In this document: one piece after another, positions 22,968 to 30,946 of the stretch
Numbering within the stretch: position 1 is the first letter of the stretch
How the letters are laid out: each line of letters opens with the position of its first letter
Origin: Candidatus Bathyarchaeota archaeon
Lineage (GTDB): Archaea > Thermoproteota > Bathyarchaeia > Bathyarchaeales > Bathyarchaeaceae
Direction of reading: 5' to 3'
Assembly: GCA_030608565.1 (NCBI GenBank)
Contig: JAUWDY010000018.1
Location: forward strand, 1 to 38,595
DNA: 38,595 nucleotides
Notes under the pieces: model-generated
What the model was told of the DNA's origin: nothing
The model's input: the letters and a program-made list of their open reading frames with translations, nothing else
Database searches by the model: none
Position numbers and translations under genes: made by a program

Positions 22968-23187
22968 GCGTGCGCGGATTAGTTTTAGAGGTTGTAACAT
23001 TCGAACAACATTCACTATTTCTCTCAAACCTCTAAAATATTGAAAGTGTGTGCGAAAGAACGTTGAGACGTGGAAATCTATTGCCCAAATCTTTTAATCA
23101 GGAATCTTGTTTTTTGTCGTAAATGCACGCGCTGAGAAAACCTTTTATTTGAAAAGGGTAGAAACTCTTTCTGCGAGGTAGTATCGG

Positions 23188-23820
23188 ATGACTTTAGAAT
23201 CAAGCAAGATTTTGGGCGGTGTAGGAGCATTATTGATGGTAATTAACCCCTTCTTAGGTGGCTACACAGGCGTCTACGCAGGCGCGTTAGGGTTGGTTGG
23301 CCTGATACTTGTACTGATAGCCTTGAAAGGATTGTCCGACCATTACAATGAAGGAGGCATATTCAACAACGGGCTCTACGGGGTTATCCTGATGATAATA
23401 GGTGGAGTAGTTTTCGTGGCTACGATTGTGGTGACAGCCGTTAGTTTCTTATCTGCTATAGGTATCGAAATCTCTACGCTCTGGAGTGACCCGACAGCTC
23501 TCTCAGGCATTAACTGGCAAGAAGTGGTGAACTTTGATATCCTCTGGCCTCATATTGCAACTATTCTTGGAAGTTTGGTTGTGCTTTTCGTATTCGTTGT
23601 TGTCGCAGCTATTTTCTTGAGAAGATCATTAACCATCCTTTCTGAAAAGACGGGCGTTGGCCTTTTTGGCACGACAGGATTGATAATGCTGATAGGCGCT
23701 GTTTTGACAATAATCGGTGTCGGTCTCATACTTCTCTGGGTTGCTTTGATACTCCTTACTGTGGCCTTCTTCTCGATCAAGATACAACCCGCTCAACCAC
23801 CTGAATCAACACCTCCCTAA
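23188..23820 (+). CDS. DUF996 family membrane protein
   Basis: 210 residues with GAGGT about ten bases upstream of ATG 23188. The start TLESSKILGGVGALLMVINP matches DUF996. There are four to five transmembrane helices (about residues 8-45, 60-95, 120-147, 160-190) and a proline-rich C-terminal tail (QPAQPPESTPP). DUF996 proteins are found in archaea and some bacteria, with no assigned biochemical role. It has no operon partner here; over 300 bp of non-coding sequence follows. Confidence 0.88.
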   Translation: MTLESSKILGGVGALLMVINPFLGGYTGVYAGALGLVGLILVLIALKGLSDHYNEGGIFNNGLYGVILMIIGGVVFVATIVVTAVSFLSAIGIEISTLWSDPTALSGINWQEVVNFDILWPHIATILGSLVVLFVFVVVAAIFLRRSLTILSEKTGVGLFGTTGLIMLIGAVLTIIGVGLILLWVALILLTVAFFSIKIQPAQPPESTPP

Positions 23821-24148
23821 CAAACAAGTCATAGACCCACACCAGACACCCCTCCTTTTTCTACTGTCTCTCCATGAAATACTGCTTGTCCGACAGAAAA
23901 ACCGTATGCGCGCCAAATTCATACGGTCCATACTATTCTAGCCAGAAAATATTTCGTTTATGCGCATGCATACAGAGTTTAACATTCAAATTTTCAACAT
24001 ATTGATGTTAATCGTGTTTGACTGAAGAATGAAGGGAGAAATGGCTAAAAGTGAAAAGCGTGGAAAACGGTTCTTTCACAGAATAAGTTATAACTTATGA
24101 TTCTCTCACAACTATTCTTCATACTTGTCGAACTGTAACGGTGAAAAC
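23821..24148. other. Non-coding stretch with palindrome and alternating tracts
   Basis: 328 bp between the DUF996 and PUA genes. It contains alternating tracts near 23905-23915 (GTATGCGCGC) and at 23959-23974, and a 16-bp palindrome at 24083-24098. A 19-23 codon reading frame (MAKSEKRGKRFFHRISYNL, ATG 24042) is present but its ribosome-binding site would be too close, so I do not call it a gene. Confidence 0.5.
24083..24098. promoter_or_regulatory. Perfect palindrome ATAAGTTATAACTTAT upstream of the PUA gene
   Basis: The 16-bp sequence is its own reverse complement. It lies ~50 bp upstream of the PUA-protein ATG and includes a TATA-like TTATAA, so transcription would begin near 24115-24120. 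The right half (TATAACTTATG) resembles the mbf1 promoter. It may simply be a symmetric TATA box or an overlapping operator. Confidence 0.4.
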
Positions 24149-24628
24149 ATGCGAGATAAATCTGATGCTCTTCAAAAGATCAGGAGCATAGCGGATTATC
24201 AGTTTGGGAAGAGTGTTGGAGAGAAACTCTTTCCAGACAATGTAAAGATCATCTACTCAAAGAGGACAGGAAGAATACGCTATGTGTATTTGAGAAAGAA
24301 GCGGTTAGCCACTTTGCGACCCACCAATGGCCTTTTTTCTATAGCTATTGCAGGGGCTAAAAGGATAATGGATCGTATGGATTCTCCGCGGTTGTGGGTT
24401 CAAATTCAAGAAGAAGCCGTTCCGTTCGTTGCTAAAGGCAGGAGTGTCTTTGCCAAACATGTAGTTGACGCTGATGATGAGATTCGTCCTCAAGAGGAAG
24501 TTATTGTTATAAATGGTAAGGATGAAGTGTTAGCGGTTGGGAGAGCTTTGCTCACTGGAGAGGAGATGAAAGTGTTTAAGCGAGGCGTGGCCGTACGGGT
24601 GCGAAAGGGTGTTGAGGAAGAAAGTTAA
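24149..24628 (+). CDS. PUA domain RNA-binding protein
   Basis: 159 residues from ATG 24149 (MRDKSDALQKIRSIADYQFG), with GGTGA four bases upstream. The N-terminal half carries YQFGKSVGEKLFPDNVKIIY and SKRTGRIRYVYLRKKRLATL, as in archaeal proteins related to the C-terminal part of archaeosine tRNA-guanine transglycosylase. The C-terminal PUA domain runs from LWVQIQEEAVPFVAKGRSVF through DEIRPQEEVIVINGKDEVLA to GVAVRVRKGV. An RNA-binding role, probably on tRNA or rRNA, is inferred. It is convergent with the HEPN gene. Confidence 0.85.
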   Translation: MRDKSDALQKIRSIADYQFGKSVGEKLFPDNVKIIYSKRTGRIRYVYLRKKRLATLRPTNGLFSIAIAGAKRIMDRMDSPRLWVQIQEEAVPFVAKGRSVFAKHVVDADDEIRPQEEVIVINGKDEVLAVGRALLTGEEMKVFKRGVAVRVRKGVEEES

Positions 24629-24717
24629 TGAAGGTTATGTTAGAATAAAAAGGATGAAAATACACATGCTTGTTTGGCTTCAATCGTTGTTTGTTTTTGT
24701 ATGCATAGACTCTGATT

Positions 24718-25506
24718 TTAACTCTTACGAGCCATATTGCCGAACTTCTTGTGATGTTCAGCGTATTCTTCCTGTTTGAAGTATCTAGCCCTAGCAATTA
24801 ACAGGAAATCATAGACTTGATTGAAAAGATCTGTTGCGTGCTTACGGTCATATGTTTGCTTTACTATAGGACGGATTATTGGGGAGTCTGCGGGCATGAG
24901 TTGAGGTTTGAGTCTCCCAGATTTAATGTCCTTAAAACCCTTTTCTAGCTTCTCCAGAGTTGGTTTTCCCTTAAACTCTATTGGCCAAACTGGAACAAGT
25001 CCTATTCCTTGGACAATCTGAGATTCGTCTGCGTGTTGATATGGGTTCCTTACCTCGTCCTTAAATCTCCTAAGGAATTTAATGTCTTCAATTCTCATCA
25101 GCTTTTCATCTTTTATTTTTTTCAAACAAGCACCGTATGCCTGCCGAAGATTTATTCCGAGTTTTAGCCAAATTCTTTCTTTCATAAGCGCCTCAAGCAG
25201 TACGCCCATGAGAACTATTGAAGCGTTATATCTACCAACCAATAGAGTATGATAACAATCCTCGTAGAGAAAGAACAACCTAGGATTCGGTAAACCGTGG
25301 AGATGAAGGGGCGGTCTTAGTAATGGAAAAACCTCTTCGGCATTTCTTCTCCAATTCTCTTCGTACCTAGGTAATGGAGATTTCTCTGTCATAATTAGAG
25401 AAGTCTTACATCTGGGGCATATGAGCATATCATGTTTTTCTATCATAAACACTTCTTTGCCTTCTATCTTCTTACATCGAGAACACAGAAACTTTGGCTT
25501 TTTCAT
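24718..25506 (-). CDS. Zinc-ribbon + HEPN-like domain protein
   Basis: 262 residues. An N-terminal zinc ribbon (CSRCKKIEG and CPRCKTSL, about residues 8-35) is followed by a helical domain. That domain carries YNASIVLMGVLLEALMKERI, then DIKFLRRFKDEVRNPYQHAD, in which R-N-P-Y-Q-H fits the R-x4-6-H motif of HEPN ribonucleases. DUF4145-type HEPN domains have this outline. HEPN proteins often cut RNA in toxin, defence or RNA-processing roles; none is proven here. It stands alone, 89 bp from the divergent NAC gene, so it may be a chromosomal RNA-processing factor rather than a mobile defence gene. Confidence 0.7.
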   Translation of the reverse strand: MKKPKFLCSRCKKIEGKEVFMIEKHDMLICPRCKTSLIMTEKSPLPRYEENWRRNAEEVFPLLRPPLHLHGLPNPRLFFLYEDCYHTLLVGRYNASIVLMGVLLEALMKERIWLKLGINLRQAYGACLKKIKDEKLMRIEDIKFLRRFKDEVRNPYQHADESQIVQGIGLVPVWPIEFKGKPTLEKLEKGFKDIKSGRLKPQLMPADSPIIRPIVKQTYDRKHATDLFNQVYDFLLIARARYFKQEEYAEHHKKFGNMARKS

Positions 25507-25595
25507 AGAAACATCTCACATGACAACATTGAATAAATATAAACAAGATAAATCTTCTTTATATGTTAGAATAATGCTAAGTTGGAGGATTTGCG

Positions 25596-25964
25596 TTGCG
25601 TAGGAAGAGAGTGAATCCGAGAGAGGCGAAGCGGATGATGCAGCGTATGGGACTAAGTATGGGGGAGATGCCTGACGTTCAGGAGGTTATCTTACGAACG
25701 AGTACAAAGGAAATAGTAGTAGTGAATCCGGAGGTTGCTGTGCTTGAAATGCATGGGCAGAGAATCTTCCAAGTTACTGGCGGGAAGATCACTGAGAAAG
25801 AGATTGAGGTCGAGAAGGTAAAGAAGAAGGTGGCTATCCCAGAGGAGGATGTTAGGCTTGTTGCGGATCAAACTGGCAAAAGCATGGAGGAGGCGCGGAG
25901 AGTGCTAGAAGAGACCGCGGGCGATCTTGCAAGAGCTATTCTTCTGCTCCAAACAACAGGATAG
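25596..25964 (+). CDS. nac: Nascent polypeptide-associated complex protein (archaeal NAC)
   Basis: 122 residues from TTG 25596, with GGAGG seven bases upstream. The N-terminus MRRKRVNPREAKRMMQRMGL is the basic ribosome-binding helix. The NAC domain follows (TSTKEIVVVNPEVAVLEMHG, QRIFQVTGGKITEKEIEVEK), then a C-terminal UBA domain (PEEDVRLVADQTGKSMEEAR, LEETAGDLARAILLL). In archaea NAC forms a homodimer at the ribosomal exit tunnel. Confidence 0.95.
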   Translation: MRRKRVNPREAKRMMQRMGLSMGEMPDVQEVILRTSTKEIVVVNPEVAVLEMHGQRIFQVTGGKITEKEIEVEKVKKKVAIPEEDVRLVADQTGKSMEEARRVLEETAGDLARAILLLQTTG

Positions 25965-25995
25965 AACAACAACTCTTCATATAGTTGAATGCGTT

Positions 25996-26630
25996 ATGCA
26001 TAGAATGAATTCGGGTTCCAAAATCGGAATCATAGACATAACTGAAAACAGCGAGTATGAGCGGTACATCTACAAGTGCTTTGCACCAATCCTTTCAGAA
26101 AATACAGGAAGAGACGTGAATACTTAGAGGCTGCTATCCCTAAAGGTTTTCACAAAAAACTTTTGATTTTCAACGGGCAAGTTGTTGGTCAAATCGAATA
26201 TGCACCAGCAGAAGCGTGCGGTTACCCTATCACTGGCAATGGCGTCATTGTGATGAACTGTATTTGGGTGTTGAGAAAAGCGAAAGGACGCAACCTTGGA
26301 AAGCAACTACTGACTGATATGATGCAAAGCGAAAAGAAAGCGGTTGGCTTCGCCACAATAGCTTTAGAAAACCATTGGAGCCCATGGTTCAAAAAATGGC
26401 ATATGGAAAAACTTGGCTTCAAATCACTTGACTCAGTGAAAGTGGTGCATAAAACAAAACACAAGGGAGAACGCTTCAGAATACACCTTATGTGGTTACC
26501 GACAACCAAAAACGCAAACCCGTCTACGTGGGACAAGTCAAAACTCCTAGAAGGCGAAGACTTCTGCCTTGCCCATCCGCTCTATCACCAAGAAAAACCA
26601 AAACTAAAAGAAATCCTTGAAAAATGCTAA
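25996..26630 (+). pseudogene. GNAT-type acetyltransferase interrupted by a frameshift
   Basis: The N-terminal part reads MHRMNSGSKIGIIDITENSE, then YERYIYKCFAP from ATG 25996. Near 26088-26092 the sense switches frame and continues as PFRKYRKRREYLEAAIPKGF through IVMNCIWVLRKAKGRNLGKQ to the stop at 26630. The second part has the GNAT acetyl-CoA motif R-x-x-G-x-G-like (RKAKGRNLGKQLLTDMM). A single extra base between CCAAT and CCTTTC would restore one ~212-residue protein. It is either a genuine disabling mutation or an assembly/base-call error. Substrate unknown. Confidence 0.7.
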
Positions 26631-26739
26631 AATTCCCAAAGGACCAGATTATAGTTTCTGGATTCTAAGTTGAAGTTTTTCCCGAACACATTTAAGTGGA
26701 GCTCCCCTCATGTAAGCCAAGCAATCTAGAGGTCTCACC

Positions 26740-27048
26740 TTGGGAAAAAGGAAGGTCAAAAGCGCGGAAGAACAAATCAAGAAGATGATGTTGCCTGTAG
26801 CCAATGATGTTCTAGGCATAGCAGAGAAAATGCTAGGGCATGAAAGGATTATGGTGAAATGTCAAGACGGCCATGAACGTCTCTGCAGAATACGTGGAAA
26901 GATGAAGAGAAGAGCGTGGATAAGGGTCAGAGATATCGTTCTGGTCTCACCTTGGGACTTCCAGTCCGACAAGCGAGGCGACATCATATGGCGATACAAA
27001 AGAAACCAAGCCGAATGGCTAAGAAGAAACGGATACCTTAAGATTTAA
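26740..27048 (+). CDS. eif1A: Translation initiation factor aIF1A
   Basis: 102 residues from TTG 26740, with GAGGT six bases upstream. The OB fold is evident: ERIMVKCQDGHERLCRIRGK, MKRRAWIRVRDIVLVSPWDF, and a helical C-terminus (GDIIWRYKRNQAEWLRRNGY). The length matches archaeal aIF1A, which binds the A site of the small ribosomal subunit during initiation. It stands alone, with AT-rich sequence upstream as a likely promoter. Confidence 0.95.
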   Translation: MGKRKVKSAEEQIKKMMLPVANDVLGIAEKMLGHERIMVKCQDGHERLCRIRGKMKRRAWIRVRDIVLVSPWDFQSDKRGDIIWRYKRNQAEWLRRNGYLKI

Positions 27049-27264
27049 CCTACTAATGCGTGCTCGCAATCTATCTGGAATGTTAATCTTTTTACAGAAT
27101 GCGTGGGCATCAAAGACTACCAAGAATGAGTGAAAACTCCTTTATCTACGTGGCATGCACACGCAAGTTCTAAATTCTTCTCAGCTCAGAAAGTTAGAGT
27201 CAGAAACCAGCGCGTGCTGAAGATTTATTAAGAAAATTAAAAACTAATTTCACAGGGAAACATT

Positions 27265-27735
27265 ATGCCAAAAAGAAAAAGCTGGTCTGAAAAACTGAAA
27301 GACAACAAGGGTCTACCAAAAGTAGAAAAAATCACCGCAAAAATGAGCAAAAGATGGGGCACAGGCACCGTAGTTATCCCAGCGCCAATGGAAGTCAATG
27401 AACTGATGAGAAAAGTGCCTGAAGGAAAAGTCATTACCATCGGTGAAATTCGCGCCGCTCTTGCCAAAAAACACGGAGCAACTATTGGTTGCCCTCTAAC
27501 CACAGGCATTTTCGCATGGGTTGCAGCCAACGCCGCTGAAGAAGAAAGACAAAGAGGTGAAAAAGGCATTACTCCCTACTGGCGCACCTTAAAAACTGGA
27601 GGCGTGATAAACCCGAAATATCCTGGCGGAGTTGAAGCCCAAAAGAAACTTCTGGAAAAAGAAGAGCATAAAATAATTCAAAAAGGCAAAAAATACCTTG
27701 TTGCCGACTACGAAAAATCATTGGCAAAATTATAA
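27265..27735 (+). CDS. MGMT/Ada DNA-binding-domain-like protein without the catalytic Cys
   Basis: 156 residues with AGGGA seven bases upstream of the ATG. The C-terminal half is the alkylguanine-transferase DNA-binding fold: VPEGKVITIGEIRAALAKKH, ATIGCPLTTGIFAWVAANAA, then ITPYWRTLKTGGVINPKYPG and GVEAQKKLLEKEE. In true MGMT the segment would be P-C-H-R-V; here it is P-Y-W-R-T, so alkyl transfer by that Cys is impossible. It belongs to a broad family with the same TPYWR signature. Alkylated-DNA recognition is the likely role. Confidence 0.82.
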   Translation: MPKRKSWSEKLKDNKGLPKVEKITAKMSKRWGTGTVVIPAPMEVNELMRKVPEGKVITIGEIRAALAKKHGATIGCPLTTGIFAWVAANAAEEERQRGEKGITPYWRTLKTGGVINPKYPGGVEAQKKLLEKEEHKIIQKGKKYLVADYEKSLAKL

Positions 27736-27754
27736 AACAGAAGTGTAACTTTCA

Positions 27755-28585
27755 TTGCGTTTCAAAATAAAGAATAAACTGAAAAAGACAGACTACAAGA
27801 GACTCGTAGAATTTCTCAAAGACAACCCAAATGTTTCAATTGAACTTTTTCCTAGTATGGATTTGGAGTTTTTATCAGCCAGTCCTGTAATGGTTGCTGT
27901 TGAAAGTTTCGGCTACAAGATAAACACAGAAATATCGTTTGAACAGCCGATAGGCTTTGAAGTTCATGAGGATTTAAAGCTCGATGACGAGATGAGTAGT
28001 GGTTTAACAGCAAATCGTAGAAACTTCAAATTATCGAAGATAGTTACAGAACCAACCAACCTCAAAAAGGATTTTAACATAATCTTGAAGACCACAGAAC
28101 GAATTATCAATCACATCTGCAATAGACTTGGTGTACTGGTTGAACAAACTTTCATGCTTAACTCTGAACAGTTAGATAGACAATTGGACATCGTGCTTAA
28201 AAGTGGAGAATTAGAAAAAAGAGGGGAAACCCCGAAACCTTTTGGCACAATTCATGCAAATGGTTCAAAAGATGCTAAAGAACGCGCTGGCGACTTGATT
28301 CCGTTATACAAAGAACATGACAAGACATATCTATATGATGCCAAACGAGTGTATTTTCTTCTTCCCCACGATTTCGTGACTAAATTGCTTTGCTGTGATA
28401 ATGCTACGATGATAAGGGAAGAGGAATTCGACAAAAGAAGTAAAGGAGTTCTGAGAGATTTAGTGTACAAGAAATATTTGAAGAAACATGAGACACTAGA
28501 TGGAATCGTATGTTACTATGGTCTTAACGAAAAGACTCAACGATATCTAAAGAAACATCTTGAGCATAAAACTCCTCGTCACTAG
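27755..28585 (+). CDS. Unknown 276-residue protein
   Basis: Starts at TTG 27755 (MRFKIKNKLKKTDYKRLVEF), 19 bp after the MGMT-like gene, so probably cotranscribed. It is mixed alpha/beta, with a basic N-terminus, a central helical part (IILKTTERIINHICNRLGVL) and a C-terminal region that could be a winged helix (FDKRSKGVLRDLVYKKYLKK followed by GIVCYYGLNEKTQRYLKKHL). No catalytic motif or known family is evident. A DNA-binding role coupled to the MGMT-like protein is speculative. Confidence 0.7.
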   Translation: MRFKIKNKLKKTDYKRLVEFLKDNPNVSIELFPSMDLEFLSASPVMVAVESFGYKINTEISFEQPIGFEVHEDLKLDDEMSSGLTANRRNFKLSKIVTEPTNLKKDFNIILKTTERIINHICNRLGVLVEQTFMLNSEQLDRQLDIVLKSGELEKRGETPKPFGTIHANGSKDAKERAGDLIPLYKEHDKTYLYDAKRVYFLLPHDFVTKLLCCDNATMIREEEFDKRSKGVLRDLVYKKYLKKHETLDGIVCYYGLNEKTQRYLKKHLEHKTPRH

Positions 28586-28680
28586 ATAGATTGTTTCTGA
28601 GTTTCTATTTCTAAATTAGTTAAAAAAGTTATAAGCTTCTAAACTCTATGCGCACACGCAAGCATCTTGAAAACCTCTTG

Positions 28681-28917
28681 TTAACGCTTCATACGATTAA
28701 TTATTTCTCTGCATTTATCCGCGTACTCACACCATTCTAGGCACGACTGCTCCTTTTCAGGTCTACCCAATTCTTTCTTGCAAGTGTCGCATATCCCTAC
28801 GTCTTCGTCACTCCAAATCTCCACCGTTCCACCGCAGTTAGAGCATTCAAAATATTCAGGGGCAGGCCTGACAAACTTCCTTATGCCTGGACAAGTTCTG
28901 AAGTTTTTTCTAACCAA
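28681..28917 (-). CDS. Cysteine-rich zinc-ribbon protein
   Basis: 78 residues from TTG 28917; a stop lies in frame shortly upstream. Features: RTCPGIRKFVRPAPEYFECS, NCGGTVEIWSDEDVGICDTC (a zinc ribbon), and a C-terminal CLEWCEYADKCREII cysteine cluster. The same layout (TCPG...PxPEY...CPNCG-x-V-E-I-W-x-D-E...C-x-x-W-C-x-Y-A-x-x-C) is found in small proteins of anaerobic bacteria and archaea, possibly binding metal or Fe-S; their role is unknown. A second reading frame (28881-29024) overlaps its 5' end. Confidence 0.75.
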   Translation of the reverse strand: MVRKNFRTCPGIRKFVRPAPEYFECSNCGGTVEIWSDEDVGICDTCKKELGRPEKEQSCLEWCEYADKCREIINRMKR

Positions 28918-29024
28918 GATTTCTTCGCCGCTCTAATGGTAATACGGGGGACGCAACCATATTTATCTAATTTCTGTTTAGTAAGGATTTCTCTTGTAAT
29001 TTGTCTAATTGTTTGAACAGGCAT
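28881..29024 (-). CDS. Possible small basic protein overlapping the zinc-ribbon gene
   Basis: 47 residues from ATG 29024: MPVQTIRQITREILTKQKLD, then KYGCVPRITIRAAKKSWLEK, TSELVQA-stop. The sequence has the composition of a real protein (amphipathic helix then strand) and lies directly upstream of, and 37 bp into, the zinc-ribbon gene in another frame. It could be an independent gene, or the true N-terminus of the zinc-ribbon protein separated by a frameshift. No good ribosome-binding site is visible. An alternating CGCACGCGCA tract lies just upstream (29027-29036). Confidence 0.4.
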   Translation of the reverse strand: MPVQTIRQITREILTKQKLDKYGCVPRITIRAAKKSWLEKTSELVQA

Positions 29025-29051
29025 TTCGCACGCGCAAATCTTGTGCAAAAA

Positions 29052-29107
29052 TGGTGCCGGGGTGGGATTTGAATGTACGAGCCCTTACAAGACCGCCCGA
29101 CTCTACG
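29052..29107 (-). pseudogene. Degenerate tRNA 3' half (tRNA-Thr-like, TGT)
   Basis: On the minus strand GTAGAG...CTTGTAA...TTCAAATCCCACCCCGGCACCA-like sequence is present: a D-arm scrap, an intact-looking anticodon loop CTTGTAA (TGT, Thr), a T-loop and an acceptor 3' strand with CCA. The spacer between anticodon loop and T-loop is about 4-5 nt short and its stems do not pair; no GCCGGGG 5' strand is found. It is a tRNA pseudogene or the att remnant of a past integration. Confidence 0.5.
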
Positions 29108-29254
29108 CAAAAACTAACAACATTTCTTTCTGACATACACCTTGACGCAACCCATCAACATTCAAACAAACCTTAACCATGTGTTACGCCACTTGAAAAC
29201 ACAATCTCCAACAGCATCAAGGCAAAACCTAAGAACAAATCTGACAGGAACCGT

Positions 29255-29278
29255 GACCCCCCCTAGGTAGGGGGGGTC
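29255..29278. terminator. Perfect G/C-tract inverted repeat with nearby G-runs
   Basis: GACCCCCCCTA (29255-29265) and TAGGGGGGGTC (29268-29278) form an 11-bp stem with a two-base loop. Further runs G7 (29317-29323) and G5 (29329-29333) follow, each linked to a purine-rich repeat (GGGTCTATAAAGAGAGAGA and GGGTCTAATAAGAGAGAGA). On the minus strand, downstream of pyrI, C-tracts and then T8 (29306-29313) resemble an archaeal terminator. On the plus strand the four G-runs could form a quadruplex. Confidence 0.4.
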
Positions 29279-29370
29279 TATAAAGAGAGAGAATAAGAAG
29301 CTATTAAAAAAAATTAGGGGGGGCTATAGGGGGTCTAATAAGAGAGAGACATACCCAGACAACGTAACAA

Positions 29371-29389
29371 ACACATGCGCACACATACA
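29371..29389. repeat. Alternating purine-pyrimidine tract (19 bases)
   Basis: ACACATGCGCACACATACA, strictly alternating, ending just before the pyrI stop codon (29393). Confidence 0.6.
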
Positions 29390-29392
29390 ATC

Positions 29393-29857
29393 CTAAAACT
29401 GTTTAAGAGCATCCGCCTTCTCCATAACACAACCACAATAATGGCACCTCAAACGCAAAGGCTCCTCACAATCCACATAAAACTTCGCCTCCACAGGTTC
29501 ATCACTATTAGAAATACACGAAGGATTCGCACACCGCACAATCCCACGAATAACAGAAGGCAACTTAACAAGCTGCTTCTCCACAACCTTATAATCCCGA
29601 ATAATATTAATCGACGCATGCGGAGCCAACAACGCAATCTTATCAACCTCCTTAGAATTCAACTCCCTACCCTCAACCTTAACAATATCCTTCACACCAA
29701 GATTCTTACTCGGAACATTCATCGCCACCGTAACAACACCCTTCGAACGACCAGTAATCCCCAAAATTCTAATAACATCCAACGCATGACCACTCGTAAT
29801 ATGATCAATCACCGTACCATCCTTAATCTTCGATACCCACAAAGTCTTTCTAGCCAT
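29393..29857 (-). CDS. pyrI: Aspartate carbamoyltransferase regulatory chain
   Basis: 154 residues from ATG 29857, with GGTGG five bases upstream. The N-terminal allosteric domain binds nucleotides (GTVIDHITSGHALDVIRILG, MNVPSKNLGVKDIVKVEGRE). The C-terminal zinc domain that contacts the catalytic trimer has Cys in IVRCANPSCISN and RLRCHYCGCVM. In most archaea and enteric bacteria pyrI follows pyrB in one operon; here it is divergent from pyrB across 86 bp. It regulates the first committed step of pyrimidine synthesis in response to CTP/ATP. Confidence 0.95.
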   Translation of the reverse strand: MARKTLWVSKIKDGTVIDHITSGHALDVIRILGITGRSKGVVTVAMNVPSKNLGVKDIVKVEGRELNSKEVDKIALLAPHASINIIRDYKVVEKQLVKLPSVIRGIVRCANPSCISNSDEPVEAKFYVDCEEPLRLRCHYCGCVMEKADALKQF

Positions 29858-30864
<1,007 letters not shown>

Positions 30865-30946
30865 TTTAGCAAATCGTTTCCAAACGCCTTCCAAAGAAAC
30901 TGTTAGAGAAATTTACAGAGCGATTTTGTATCGGTTTTGATGGCTA

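Larger units (their letters stand above)
29025..29392. other. Non-coding stretch with tRNA remnant and G/C-tract hairpin
   Basis: 368 bp between the small gene and pyrI. It contains a degenerate tRNA 3' half (29052-29107), a perfect C7/G7 hairpin (29255-29278), two further G-runs, an A8 run (29306-29313) and a 19-base alternating tract (29371-29389). The minus-strand T8 downstream of pyrI probably serves as its terminator. No open reading frame looks real. Confidence 0.55.

Noticed and set aside
24030-24101. 19-23 residue peptide MAKSEKRGKRFFHRISYNL
   Set aside because: The GGGAG sequence is only two bases from the ATG or lies inside the longer frame, and there is no supporting context.
16046-29107. 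Element spanning tRNA-Leu to the tRNA remnant at 29052
   Set aside because: The remnant is in the opposite orientation and differs in its acceptor bases, and the interval is full of core archaeal genes.
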